Shown: piece by piece, positions 34,187-42,240 of the stretch
Layout of the letters: each line of letters begins with the position of its first letter
Numbering within the stretch: position 1 is the stretch's first letter
NCBI RefSeq assembly: GCF_001435445.1
Contig: NZ_AZDH01000001.1
Span: 1-64,000 of the forward strand
Origin: Companilactobacillus kimchii DSM 13961 = JCM 10707
Lineage (GTDB): Bacteria > Bacillota > Bacilli > Lactobacillales > Lactobacillaceae
Reading direction: 5' to 3'
Length of the DNA: 64,000 nucleotides
Notes under the pieces: generated by a model
What the model saw: the letters and a program-made list of their open reading frames with translations, nothing else
What the model was told of the DNA's origin: nothing
Databases searched by the model: none
Position numbers and translations under genes: made by a program

Positions 34187-34888
34187 CTATTCTCCATCAG
34201 GATCTCTCAAATAATATCCAACTCCACGTCTGGTCATTAACCATTCTGGTTGACTAGGATTATTCTCAATTTTCTCACGTAGACGTCTTACGGTAACATC
34301 AACTGTTCTAACGTCACCAAAATAATCGTATCCCCAAACAGTTTGAAGTAAGTGTTCACGCTTCATTACTTGTCCTATATGTTGAGCTAAATAGTGTAAT
34401 AGCTCAAATTCACGGTGTGTTAATTCAATTTCTTTTCCATTTTTAGTTACTGTATATGCATCGGGAAGGATGGTTAGATCACCGATTTTAATTTCACTAG
34501 TCTTCTTATCATCACTCTGCATATGACTTTGTGATCTAAGACGTGCTTTAACACGAGCAACTAATTCTCTATTTGAGAATGGTTTTGTAACGTAATCATC
34601 AGCCCCGAGTTCTAGGCCAATGACTTTATCAATCTCAGTATCCTTAGCTGTTAACATAATGATTGGAGTATCTTTAGTTTTTCTGATAGTTCTAGCTACT
34701 TCAAGACCATCAATAACTGGGAGCATTAGATCTAGTAGAATCAAATCTGGATTATCTTCATCCACCTTATCTAAAGCCTCTTGTCCATCAAAAGCAGTTA
34801 TGACTTCGTAGCCTTCATTTTCCAAATTATATTTAACAATATCGGAAATTGGTTTTTCATCATCTACTACTAGAATTTTTTTAGCCAT
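34187..34888 (-). CDS. walR: Response regulator WalR (YycF)
   Basis: This 233-residue OmpR-type regulator has a receiver domain (1-120) with DDEKP, phospho-acceptor Asp near 53 in [13 protein letters not shown], Thr/Lys in MLTAKD and DYVTKPFS, and a C-terminal winged helix (about 130-232) containing [20 protein letters not shown] and [12 protein letters not shown]. It controls autolysin and wall genes. The start at 34886-34888 follows AAGGAGATATAAA; the longer frame is not supported. It is the first gene of the Wal cluster but is separated from walK by a terminator and a structured element. Confidence 0.96.
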   Translation of the reverse strand: MAKKILVVDDEKPISDIVKYNLENEGYEVITAFDGQEALDKVDEDNPDLILLDLMLPVIDGLEVARTIRKTKDTPIIMLTAKDTEIDKVIGLELGADDYVTKPFSNRELVARVKARLRSQSHMQSDDKKTSEIKIGDLTILPDAYTVTKNGKEIELTHREFELLHYLAQHIGQVMKREHLLQTVWGYDYFGDVRTVDVTVRRLREKIENNPSQPEWLMTRRGVGYYLRDPDGE

Positions 34889-34989
34889 TTTATATCTCCT
34901 TGACACGGTTATTATACTAGTTATTTACCATTAAAACAAAATCTCCATAAAGCTACCTTAAATTTTTTGAACTTTTTTTAAAAAAGTAC

Positions 34990-35019
34990 TTGCCATAAAT
35001 TTGGAGCCTATGGTAAGAT
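34990..35019 (+). promoter_or_regulatory. Promoter of the tRNA-Lys gene
   Basis: TTGCCA (34990-34995), an 18-nt spacer and TAAGAT (35014-35019), about 50 bases before the tRNA. Confidence 0.6.
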
Positions 35020-35069
35020 ATATCTCGTTGGTTGAGAGGGAAACAACTTATCAATCAATTGAAATTCAT

Positions 35070-35142
35070 GGGTGGTTAGCTCAGCTGGCAGAGCAACGGA
35101 CTCTTAATCCGTGGGTCTGGGGTTCGATCCCCCAACCACCCA
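35070..35142 (+). tRNA. tRNA-Lys (anticodon CUU)
   Basis: Cloverleaf: acceptor arms GGGTGGT/ACCACCC with discriminator A; D-arm AGCTCAGCTGGCAGAGC; anticodon stem ACGGA/TCCGT with loop CTCTTAA (anticodon CTT at loop positions 3-5); T-arm GGGGTTCGATCCCC. CCA is not encoded. It reads AAG codons. It is a single gene with its own promoter and terminator. Confidence 0.97.
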
Positions 35143-35157
35143 TAGCAATTATCGCTT

Positions 35158-35192
35158 AACCGATTATGATGAAAATCATGATCGGTTTTTTA
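35158..35192 (+). terminator. Terminator after tRNA-Lys
   Basis: AACCGATTATGAT pairs with ATCATGATCGGTT around GAAA and is followed by TTTTT. Confidence 0.92.
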
Positions 35193-35455
35193 GTGTCTTC
35201 TTTTTTCAAACAAAAACTGTTAGTAATGGAACTAGCAGTTATTTATATTAACACTTTCTTCAAAGACGTAGCAAGATAACAAATTAATGACAGTAGCTAA
35301 CTTCATGATAATGTGAAGTAATAATTTATAAAATAGCTTCACTCTTCAATTGGTAATTAGAATCTTAAAATTTAATCAAAAAAATAATCGTCTAAACTTT
35401 TGAAGTTTTACGATTATTTAACTAAATTCAACATTAGCTATCATCTTAGATAATT
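35193..35455 (-). terminator. Intergenic region with the terminator of the DUF1722/glycosylase operon
   Basis: The stem AATAATCG/CGATTATT (about 35386-35420) around TCTAAACTTTTGAAGTTTTA ends the minus-strand operon. The remaining sequence holds an ACTGTTAGT/ACTAGCAGT-type weak hairpin at about 35217-35243 and nothing else that I can interpret. Confidence 0.6.
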
Positions 35456-35821
35456 TCACTGAATAGAAATCCCTTTTTCCTTCAAATTATCAACACACTT
35501 TTTTAAATATGCATCATTATGTTCAGGATATATGGGACATGTATCAGGTATTTCTTCCAATTTATTATATGGCTCACAATGTATTCCTCTATAATTCGGA
35601 TCAAACCAATTATCATTAGGTCTATATCCACGACTAATCATCTCATTCATGACCAATAGGTGAAATTGATATAGCTTATAAGGAGAATACTTAAAAACAT
35701 AGTCCACCGTAGAATGCTTTTTACCCCAGCCGTTACCCCTAAGGGCTGCAATTTCTCTATGTTGGCCTAGTAATTGTTGTCTAGGTAACTTTGAAATTAA
35801 CTCTTCATGCCATAATCTCAT
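35456..35821 (-). CDS. Pyrimidine-dimer DNA glycosylase-like protein
   Basis: This 121-residue protein starts MRLWHEELISKLPRQQLLGQ, then HREIAALRGNGWGKKHSTVDYV, the pattern of the Pyr_excise (T4 endonuclease V-like) family found in many Firmicutes (also annotated as TIGR02328 family). Enzymes of the fold remove UV pyrimidine dimers using the N-terminal amine as nucleophile; that residue would be exposed here only if the initiator Met is removed, and residue 2 is Arg rather than the Thr of T4 endonuclease V. The catalytic activity is therefore uncertain. It lies four bases downstream of a DUF1722 gene, in an operon. Confidence 0.72.
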   Translation of the reverse strand: MRLWHEELISKLPRQQLLGQHREIAALRGNGWGKKHSTVDYVFKYSPYKLYQFHLLVMNEMISRGYRPNDNWFDPNYRGIHCEPYNKLEEIPDTCPIYPEHNDAYLKKCVDNLKEKGISIQ

Positions 35822-35825
35822 GTTA

Positions 35826-36209
35826 TTATTTTTCCAATTCCCTTATTATTCTTGATTGCATAAGATACTTTATTTGATACTTATAAGTCAGATCTCTTAG
35901 GAAAAGCCCCAATTGGTCGTCTTCTGGTTCTAAAGATGCAATCAATTTAACATATTCTTTTCTTTCAGAATCAGTACATATTTTTTTAAAGTAACCCCAA
36001 ATATGTTGATAAACATTGGTTAATGTTTTCTTTGTAGGTTCAACATTTTCTAAAGATTTTATAATTCTTTCAAGCTCTGTTTCCTTAGCTTTAGACCATT
36101 CATTGTTTTTAGCCATCAATCGAATTTGATCATACGCCTTTTGGGATTTTGACATTACCCAATATTTGTTATATGCCCACTCTTCTTGCCAATTAATAAT
36201 TATCAACAC
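35826..36209 (-). CDS. DUF1722 (YbgA-like) protein
   Basis: This 127-residue protein has the family pattern W-x(4)-A-Y-x-K-Y-x-V-M near the start (WAYNKYWVMSKSQKAYDQI) and the core PTKKTLTNVYQHIWGYFKK (about 58-76). In enterobacteria YbgA lies next to the photolyase gene phrB, and the family is linked by context to DNA repair. Here the partner is the pyrimidine-dimer glycosylase-like gene, which fits. The start is not clear: GTG (36209) and TTG (36206) are close to AAAGGTG, and no ATG lies upstream of the conserved WAYNKYWVM. The annotated start is provisional. Confidence 0.7.
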   Translation of the reverse strand: MLIIINWQEEWAYNKYWVMSKSQKAYDQIRLMAKNNEWSKAKETELERIIKSLENVEPTKKTLTNVYQHIWGYFKKICTDSERKEYVKLIASLEPEDDQLGLFLRDLTYKYQIKYLMQSRIIRELEK

Positions 36210-36383
36210 CTTTGTATAATGGTTTATTATTCTATAAATTCAAATCATATATACATTATGCTTTGAGTACAAGAAATTGAATTTTTAAATATAATTTAAC
36301 GACTCTTTGTAAGAAAGCCAACTAAAAGAGACAGTCTTTGCTAAAATTAAATTGCTATTAAAATCTCAATTGTGGAGCGAGAA

Positions 36384-37340
36384 ATGAATTTAATCGAATT
36401 CGAAAATGTTGCTAAACAGATCAAGAATCAAAGGATCTTCAATAATATTTCTTTAAAAATTAATCCAAAAGAAAAAATTGGTTTAAAGATGTCTCACATT
36501 GAATCAGCTACCTTCTTTGATTTATTGGAACAAAATACTCTGCCCAGCTCTGGCTCAATTATCAATCACACCCATAATATCTCAATTAAGCGTTATAACG
36601 ATGGTATTTATCAAAAAATGACCGTTAAAAGTTACCTTCAATTCTTTAATCATATAGCCAATCAACACGTCGACATAAAGAGGCTGGCACCTCAGTTTTC
36701 TTTAGGAGATAATTTGACGATGAAAACCACCGCTCTCACTACTGATCAAATTGAAAGGTTGCATCTTTTTCGGATTGCCCTTTCACAACCAGACTTAGTT
36801 TTTATTGAAAGTCCCCTAAGAGACTTATCAAACGAAGGAGTCAAATCTTATCTCAAAGCCTTAGAAGTCGTTCGTCAGAAATCAACTGTTATCGTTATTT
36901 CATCATATATGGAGGAACTCCTACAATTGAGTTCTACCATATATCAATGTATCGACCACCAATTCGAGAAGATTGATTTAGAACTAGATAAAGATTCCAC
37001 TAAACCACAAAATGTCTTCCGTCTCTCCAGTCACCTTGATGATAAAACAATTTTTTTCAGTCCTAACGAAATCGACTTCATCGAAAGTATCAATGGTGTC
37101 AGCAATTTTTCCGTCAATTCTGAATATTTTCCTTCCCCTTTAACAATGGAAGAACTCGAAAAGAAACTTATTCACTTCGGCTTTTTCAGATGTCACCGTT
37201 CCTATCTCGTAAACTTGCAACGCATTTCAGAACTGATCAGTTATTCCAAAAATAGCTACACCTTGATTTTAAAAAATAGTAAAGAAACCCTTCCTTTATC
37301 TCGAGCCAAATTGGATCAACTCAAGGATCTACTTCAATAA
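36384..37340 (+). CDS. Degenerate ABC ATPase fused to a LytTR DNA-binding domain
   Basis: Residues 1-205 of this 318-residue protein align with an ABC ATPase plan (LIEFENVAKQIKNQRIFNNISLKI at the start). The Walker A GxxGxGKS/T is absent (SLKINPKEKIGLKMSHIES), the signature is changed (TTDQIERLHLFRIAL), and Walker B is weak (PDLVFIESPLRDL, no DE pair). It is therefore unlikely to hydrolyse ATP. Residues about 215-318 are a LytTR domain: EIDFIESINGVS, RCHRSYLVNLQRI and LPLSRAKLDQLKDLL. It lies about 100 bases before an ABC ATPase/permease pair on the same strand and probably regulates it. The start at 36384 follows GGAGCGAG. Confidence 0.83.
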   Translation: MNLIEFENVAKQIKNQRIFNNISLKINPKEKIGLKMSHIESATFFDLLEQNTLPSSGSIINHTHNISIKRYNDGIYQKMTVKSYLQFFNHIANQHVDIKRLAPQFSLGDNLTMKTTALTTDQIERLHLFRIALSQPDLVFIESPLRDLSNEGVKSYLKALEVVRQKSTVIVISSYMEELLQLSSTIYQCIDHQFEKIDLELDKDSTKPQNVFRLSSHLDDKTIFFSPNEIDFIESINGVSNFSVNSEYFPSPLTMEELEKKLIHFGFFRCHRSYLVNLQRISELISYSKNSYTLILKNSKETLPLSRAKLDQLKDLLQ

Positions 37341-37444
37341 CGTGGGTACATTTCAGCCCATCTCTTCCACAACTCGCTAATTTTTGAAAACTTATTTGTT
37401 CTTTCCTTGTATTCTATGTTTGTAAAAACAAGGGAGGAAACAAC

Positions 37445-38299
37445 ATGGCAACCGCACCAATAATAGAAGTTAAACATCTCTATAAAAACTTCGGCGACCA
37501 AACAGCTTTAAAGAATCTTGATTTTTCAATCCAAAATGGTGAGATTTTTGGTTTCTTAGGTCCTTCTGGGGCCGGTAAAACAACAACTATCAAAATTCTC
37601 ACAGGACAACTCGTCGCAAATTCCGGCACCGCCACCGTTTTAGGAAACAATAGCTACTACTTTAAAGAGGATATTTATGAACATATCGGTGTCGTAACGC
37701 ACGACAGTGGTTTGTATGAAAGTCTCTCTGCTTATGATAATTTAAGGACCTTTGCTCGTATCTTTAACGTTGATAAAATGAGTATTGATTCTTTGTTAAA
37801 ACGAGTCAATCTATATAATGATAGAAAGAAATTAGTCAAAAAATTCTCACAAGGTATGAAACAAAGACTAATTTTGGCACGAGCCATCCTCAATCGTCCT
37901 CAAATACTTTTTCTGGACGAACCGACAAACGGTATTGATCCCGGTACAACTCAAAAAATTCATCAATTGATCTTAGAATTAAAAAATTTTGGTACTACCG
38001 TTTTTCTGACTACACACAATATGAATGAGGCCGCCAAACTTTGCGATCGAGTGGCTCTTCTAAACAATGGAAAGATTGCTGAAATAGGATCTCCACAAGC
38101 TTTAAGTTTGAAGTACAACAAAAAAATTCAATACAAAATTCTTTTAAAAGGTAATACTGTACTGAAATTAACTGATTCCGACGAAACACGGCAGAAGATC
38201 AATTGGTGGATGGAAAACGGCGAACTACAGACTATTCATTCCTGCGAACCAACTTTAGAAGACATTTTTTTAGAAGTAACGGGGAGAAAACTAAAATGA
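37445..38299 (+). CDS. ABC transporter ATP-binding protein
   Basis: This 284-residue ATPase has Walker A GPSGAGKTTT (about 39-48), Q-loop region, signature FSQGMKQRL (about 137-145), Walker B ILFLDEPTNGIDP (about 155-167) and H-loop TTHNMNEA. It is a complete ABC-2-type exporter ATPase, similar to drug or lantibiotic exporters. Its stop overlaps the start of the permease (ATGA), so they are coupled. AGGGAGG precedes the start. The likely export substrate is unknown. Confidence 0.93.
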   Translation: MATAPIIEVKHLYKNFGDQTALKNLDFSIQNGEIFGFLGPSGAGKTTTIKILTGQLVANSGTATVLGNNSYYFKEDIYEHIGVVTHDSGLYESLSAYDNLRTFARIFNVDKMSIDSLLKRVNLYNDRKKLVKKFSQGMKQRLILARAILNRPQILFLDEPTNGIDPGTTQKIHQLILELKNFGTTVFLTTHNMNEAAKLCDRVALLNNGKIAEIGSPQALSLKYNKKIQYKILLKGNTVLKLTDSDETRQKINWWMENGELQTIHSCEPTLEDIFLEVTGRKLK

Positions 38300-39018
38300 A
38301 TATATCAATACGAAAAATAAATGCAATTTTTATCTTGAGATTACAACTAATTTTGAAAAACTTTTCATTACTCATGGCACCGTTGATGGCAATCGGATAC
38401 GTTATCGCTTTTAAAAACTTTTTCCCGTCCAATCTTCTCTCTCTTAGAGCCCTAACTTTAAATATGGGGATCATCCTAAATACAACAATGGGTGGAATCA
38501 TGTTTGGGTCTTATCCAATTGCTGAAGAAAAAGAACATCACACCCTAAGAGTTTTAATGACTTCATCAGTCAATGCTACTGAATATTTTATCGGGAGTTT
38601 GCTGCCTTCACTTTTAATTCTTACCTTAGTAAGTATTATTCTCGTGCCTTTAAGTGGTACTTCTTGGCGACAAGTATCTATCATTAATTATTTAGTTATC
38701 ACTATTGTCTGTACTATCATCAGTATCTTAGTAGGTTTCACAGTTGGAATTTTTTCTCACAATCAAACCAGTGCTGGTGTTTTAAGCCTATTACCTACCG
38801 TTATTTTCACTTTCATTCCTATGTTTAAGGGCTTTAACAAAACTATTTCCGCTATATCCGATTTTTTATACTCAGGAGTAATCGCCAAATTTATTAATCA
38901 GAGTTTACTCAAGCATAGATTTACCTGGAGTTCATCTGACGTTGGCGTTTTGATAGTCTGGTTAATTATTTTTTCTGTTGTCCTAATTTATGCTTACAGA
39001 TACAAACGTTTCGACTAG
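38296..39018 (+). CDS. ABC-2 type transporter permease
   Basis: This 240-residue protein has six membrane segments, with a long first loop, and an EEKEHHTLRVLMTS cytoplasmic segment (about 76-89) characteristic of ABC-2 exporters. The start ATG overlaps the stop of the ATPase gene. It forms the export pair with the ATPase upstream. The substrate is unknown. Confidence 0.88.
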   Translation: MNISIRKINAIFILRLQLILKNFSLLMAPLMAIGYVIAFKNFFPSNLLSLRALTLNMGIILNTTMGGIMFGSYPIAEEKEHHTLRVLMTSSVNATEYFIGSLLPSLLILTLVSIILVPLSGTSWRQVSIINYLVITIVCTIISILVGFTVGIFSHNQTSAGVLSLLPTVIFTFIPMFKGFNKTISAISDFLYSGVIAKFINQSLLKHRFTWSSSDVGVLIVWLIIFSVVLIYAYRYKRFD

Positions 39019-39034
39019 TCTGGAGGAATTTATT

Positions 39035-39781
39035 ATGTTAATAGATTTTAGTGAAATTTTAAAGACATTCGGTTTTTCCAATCAAGAAATATCCAATCGA
39101 CTGGATATTTCTATCGCTAAAGTTGAATTAATTAAGAGCAAGCAGCTTTACCCTAATAAAGCTTTGGCTCAAAAAATTATTCGATTTTCTAAACAAAAGG
39201 TTAGTTTGACCCCACCAGTAGTAGCTGATGATTTTCAATTCGGTCAACCAATCAAATTAAAACGAGTGATCTTTTCTATTATCTTAATTATTTTTGTTAG
39301 TCTTCTATTCACCGGCTTTGGCCATCAACCTTTCTGGGTCTTTTTATTAGTACTATTAATAGGCCTATTCGTAACATTACCTAGTTGTTTTAACGATTAT
39401 TGGTTAATCAATAGGAATGGTCTCAAAATAAATATATTCAGCTCTTCTGGCACTACTAAGCTTGCCCAGCTGCTCCACATAATTCCTATCACTCAACGAA
39501 CAATTCCATACCAAGATATCGATCACATTAACATTATTTATCGAACAAGACCCCGTACCAGTCCCTTCGACATCAATCCAGATATTTTTCAATTAGTCTG
39601 TACTCTGAAAAATAATCAAGAGTTATCCATAGATCTCAATGTATCTTTTGAAGAAAACCTTCTAAATTTAGTTACAATATTCACTTATCAAGGCGTCGAC
39701 GTGTATGATCAACAGAGAATTCTTCTCGCCTTAACTAAAAAGGAGAATCTCTTTCAAAAATTCAATCCAAAATTCTCCTAA
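39035..39781 (+). CDS. Membrane protein with N-terminal HTH-like segment, operon partner of the ABC exporter
   Basis: This 248-residue protein has an N-terminal helical segment (FSNQEISNRLDISIAKVELI, residues 14-33) that reads like a helix-turn-helix. Two membrane segments follow (about 76-96 and 101-120), then a C-terminal cytoplasmic or PH-like domain (IDHINIIYRTRPRTSPFDIN). I do not recognise a family. It lies 16 bases after the permease with its own TGGAGGAA site, so it is the last gene of the operon. A regulatory or immunity role is possible; its sequence gives no direct function. Confidence 0.65.
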   Translation: MLIDFSEILKTFGFSNQEISNRLDISIAKVELIKSKQLYPNKALAQKIIRFSKQKVSLTPPVVADDFQFGQPIKLKRVIFSIILIIFVSLLFTGFGHQPFWVFLLVLLIGLFVTLPSCFNDYWLINRNGLKINIFSSSGTTKLAQLLHIIPITQRTIPYQDIDHINIIYRTRPRTSPFDINPDIFQLVCTLKNNQELSIDLNVSFEENLLNLVTIFTYQGVDVYDQQRILLALTKKENLFQKFNPKFS

Positions 39782-39820
39782 AGTATAAACATGCTAGTTA
39801 ACCTAATATAATCAGTAAAA

Positions 39821-39897
39821 AAATAAGAACGGCTTCTATTGAGGGATATTCAAACGCATAACGTATGCCTTGAACACTTAATGGAAGCTGTTCTTTT
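39821..39897 (-). repeat. 77-bp palindromic interspersed repeat, copy B
   Basis: Reverse-complement copy of 13294-13370. It has outer arms AGAACGGC/GCTGTTCT and an inner GCAT/ATGC pairing, and follows the ABC operon, where it can act as terminator. Confidence 0.8.
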
Positions 39898-40095
39898 AAT
39901 TTAAAAATTTCATTTGGATATAAGGAGTTAAAAATTCCAAAATACGGCAGTTTTACTCGCTAATATTAGAACCAAGGAACCAGTGGCCCACAGACTTTTT
40001 GCAGACGACGGCATATTTCTACTAAATTTGGGTAAGAACCGCTAACAGGTTAATATGAATACCTTTTTGTTTAGAACAATTATGAAGCATAAGTT
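39898..40095. other. Intergenic region without a recognised gene
   Basis: About 200 bases. A short open frame without a start codon reads TAVLLANIRTKEPVAHRLF on the plus strand. It may be a decayed fragment but is too short to assign. Otherwise I see nothing. Confidence 0.3.
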
Positions 40096-40974
40096 TTAAC
40101 TTTCGTTATTTTTTTCAATAAAGTAACTACTTTTTACTTTTTTGAAACTGATTTTCGATTTATTAACTAAGGGAGCTATTATTCCCAACAATTCATCATT
40201 ATCTTTCAATCTGAATGCTTCTATCATTTCATTAGACGAGATAACCGGATGTTTTTTGATAAAATCATAGATATTTTGCACGGTTGGCTTAGTTCTTTTC
40301 CCTCTAATTTCTTTCTTCGTTAATTTATTTATAACTTGAATGAAATCTTCATATTTAGCCAACGAAGTTATCAATGCAGCTTGATCCTTATATTGTAATA
40401 AATAAGTTGGCAAGGTATTGATATTTAAAATTTTAAATATTTCAAAATCTTTATCTAATGCTTCTTGGCTTTTTTTACTCTCATATGCCTTCAAAAATTG
40501 GTCTTTTGGTAAACCCGTTTTAACGGCCACTTTCACTAACTCATCTGTATGAGTTGTAGGATTAGTTTCAACCACGGTAGAGTAACGAAGGTTATAAAGA
40601 AATTGCTCACTCTTAGTTTTATCTAGTAGTTCAACAGCCTTATAGGCTCGATTCAATGGTAAAGAAGACGTATGCTCCTCATCAAAAAGTCTGAAGTTAT
40701 TCATAATTATAGGAAGATGTGCAATCCTTTCCTCCTGTAAATAAATCTCTGCCAATTTAGCTTTGTACTTGTTCAACGCTACTTTTTTCCCATACAGCTT
40801 TAAATCATTATAGTCGACGAGATCGTATACATTCTTCACTAATCCGGCCATTTTGGTGTTAAAAACTATTTTATCTCCAAAATGTGTCTCTAATTTTCTA
40901 AAAGTTGGCATACTCTCATATGACAATCCCATCATAGGATCAGTAAAAGTTGTAATAAATAATTTATCATTCAT
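40096..40974 (-). CDS. DsbA-fold protein lacking the CxxC motif, with a C-terminal winged-helix-like segment
   Basis: This 292-residue protein begins LFITTFTDPMMGLSYESMPTF, the thioredoxin-fold start of DsbA/FrnE-type proteins (usually TDPxCxxC), but with MMGL where CxxC would be. The cis-Pro loop is near NINTLPTYLL (about 197-206). The helical insert (about 60-180) is typical. The C-terminal segment (about 232-285: TVQNIYDFIKKHPVISSNEM and SFKKVKSSYF) looks like a small winged helix. It cannot be a thiol oxidoreductase; a binding or adaptor role, as for SpxH, is possible. It is the last gene of the HxlR-linked operon, four bases after the tautomerase. Confidence 0.65.
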   Translation of the reverse strand: MNDKLFITTFTDPMMGLSYESMPTFRKLETHFGDKIVFNTKMAGLVKNVYDLVDYNDLKLYGKKVALNKYKAKLAEIYLQEERIAHLPIIMNNFRLFDEEHTSSLPLNRAYKAVELLDKTKSEQFLYNLRYSTVVETNPTTHTDELVKVAVKTGLPKDQFLKAYESKKSQEALDKDFEIFKILNINTLPTYLLQYKDQAALITSLAKYEDFIQVINKLTKKEIRGKRTKPTVQNIYDFIKKHPVISSNEMIEAFRLKDNDELLGIIAPLVNKSKISFKKVKSSYFIEKNNES

Positions 40975-40977
40975 AGT

Positions 40978-41340
40978 CTACCCCTCTTTCGGCTGTTCAA
41001 AAGCCCATCCATTTACTCCCCATATTGGAATATCTTTATAATCAATAAAAATATTTTCCGGTTCGATCCCCAAAACTTTATTGAATAATATTGTGATTGC
41101 TTGCGATAATTCAGCATAGCCAGCATGGCTAGGATTACCAAAAATTGATACATCTATATATGCCATTGGCACTGATTTCTCACCCCTAATGTAAAGATGA
41201 CTTTTTTCTTCAAAATCTAACATTAATGCTTGTTCACTTTTTCCAGGAACATATTCAATTGCTTTTCCCAAACCTTTTTTCAAACTATTTTCTTGGGCAT
41301 CAGTTATTTTTGTATTGGTTTTTGTAATAATAAAAGGCAT
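40978..41340 (-). CDS. MIF-like tautomerase-superfamily protein
   Basis: This 120-residue protein starts MPFIITKTN, with Pro2 exposed after Met removal as the expected catalytic base of the tautomerase superfamily. The middle (EQALMLDFEEKSHLYIRGEK, PMAYIDVSIFG) and the end (IFIDYKDIPIWGVNGWAF) match the MIF-related subgroup rather than the 60-residue 4-oxalocrotonate tautomerases. It could interconvert keto/enol forms of alpha-keto acids. It is co-transcribed with a hydrolase and an OYE reductase. Confidence 0.78.
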   Translation of the reverse strand: MPFIITKTNTKITDAQENSLKKGLGKAIEYVPGKSEQALMLDFEEKSHLYIRGEKSVPMAYIDVSIFGNPSHAGYAELSQAITILFNKVLGIEPENIFIDYKDIPIWGVNGWAFEQPKEG

Positions 41341-41349
41341 TTTTCTTCC

Positions 41350-42219
41350 TCAATTCTTCTCTATCTGTCCTTGCCAATTTGTAACAACTTCAAGTATTTT
41401 ATCGGCTAACTCTTGTTCTTTTTCTTGATAGGTGTGACCTGTGCCCTCAATAAATATCAACTGATTGTATTCTGAAGATGCCATATGATTATTGATATTT
41501 TTCAAAAATTTAACAGGATTACCTTTCGTAAAACAATCCAAGGTACCGATGAATAATGCTCCATGCTTACTTATACGTTCTACTTGAGAAAAATCGGCAT
41601 TCTTTTTGTCATGCACATTATCCAAAATATCGGAATATAACCATTGATATGCTGTATCAGCTGTACATGGTAGCCATCCCAATAAATCAAAGGGCAACAT
41701 AGTCTGCCCCAGTCCAGTCCTCAATTGCTGGTTTATTACCGCTTTTTGAGGATCAGATACGACGCTTGTTAAATGTCCCAGATTAGCTGGGCTCAGTAAG
41801 ATAAAATCATCTATTCTTTTATCCTCATTGTTAGCAAGATAATGAATAACTTTATTTGAACCTAATGAATGACCAGCCAGAACAATATGTTGGTAGCCTT
41901 CCTGTTGGGCAAAATTAATATACGCTTCAATATCATCATCCCCTCGATTAAAATCTTCGTTCCAAGAACCAAGAATTTCCTTCCTTTGGGTTAATTGATT
42001 TTTACTTTCAATTTGTCCATAAGCATCACGTGTTGGTGCATATAAAAAATCAATTCCATTATCTGCAAGTGTATCTCCGATATTGTAATAAAACGGATTA
42101 GAATAAAAATTCCCGTGAACCCCTGTTATCGCAATAACTAACCACTTTGAATTATTTTTAGAGAAAAGAACTCCTCCTAACGAAGTCCCTGTTCTTGTTG
42201 ATACGATTATTTCTTTCAT
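41350..42219 (-). CDS. Alpha/beta hydrolase
   Basis: This 289-residue alpha/beta-hydrolase has the nucleophile elbow GHSLGS (about 116-121), and likely catalytic Asp and His in the C-terminal third (GTLDCF, GTGHTYQ). It has an oxyanion-like ITGVHGNFYSNPF loop near residues 31-43. Family members are esterases or serine hydrolases; the substrate cannot be predicted. The start follows AGGTAGAAA, ten bases after the OYE gene region. It sits inside the HxlR-linked operon. Confidence 0.8.
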   Translation of the reverse strand: MKEIIVSTRTGTSLGGVLFSKNNSKWLVIAITGVHGNFYSNPFYYNIGDTLADNGIDFLYAPTRDAYGQIESKNQLTQRKEILGSWNEDFNRGDDDIEAYINFAQQEGYQHIVLAGHSLGSNKVIHYLANNEDKRIDDFILLSPANLGHLTSVVSDPQKAVINQQLRTGLGQTMLPFDLLGWLPCTADTAYQWLYSDILDNVHDKKNADFSQVERISKHGALFIGTLDCFTKGNPVKFLKNINNHMASSEYNQLIFIEGTGHTYQEKEQELADKILEVVTNWQGQIEKN

Positions 42220-42240
42220 AATATATTTCTACCTTAAAAT

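Noticed and set aside
39900-40050. Open frame TAVLLANIRTKEPVAHRLF with no start codon
   Set aside because: Too short, no ribosome site, no similarity that I can defend.
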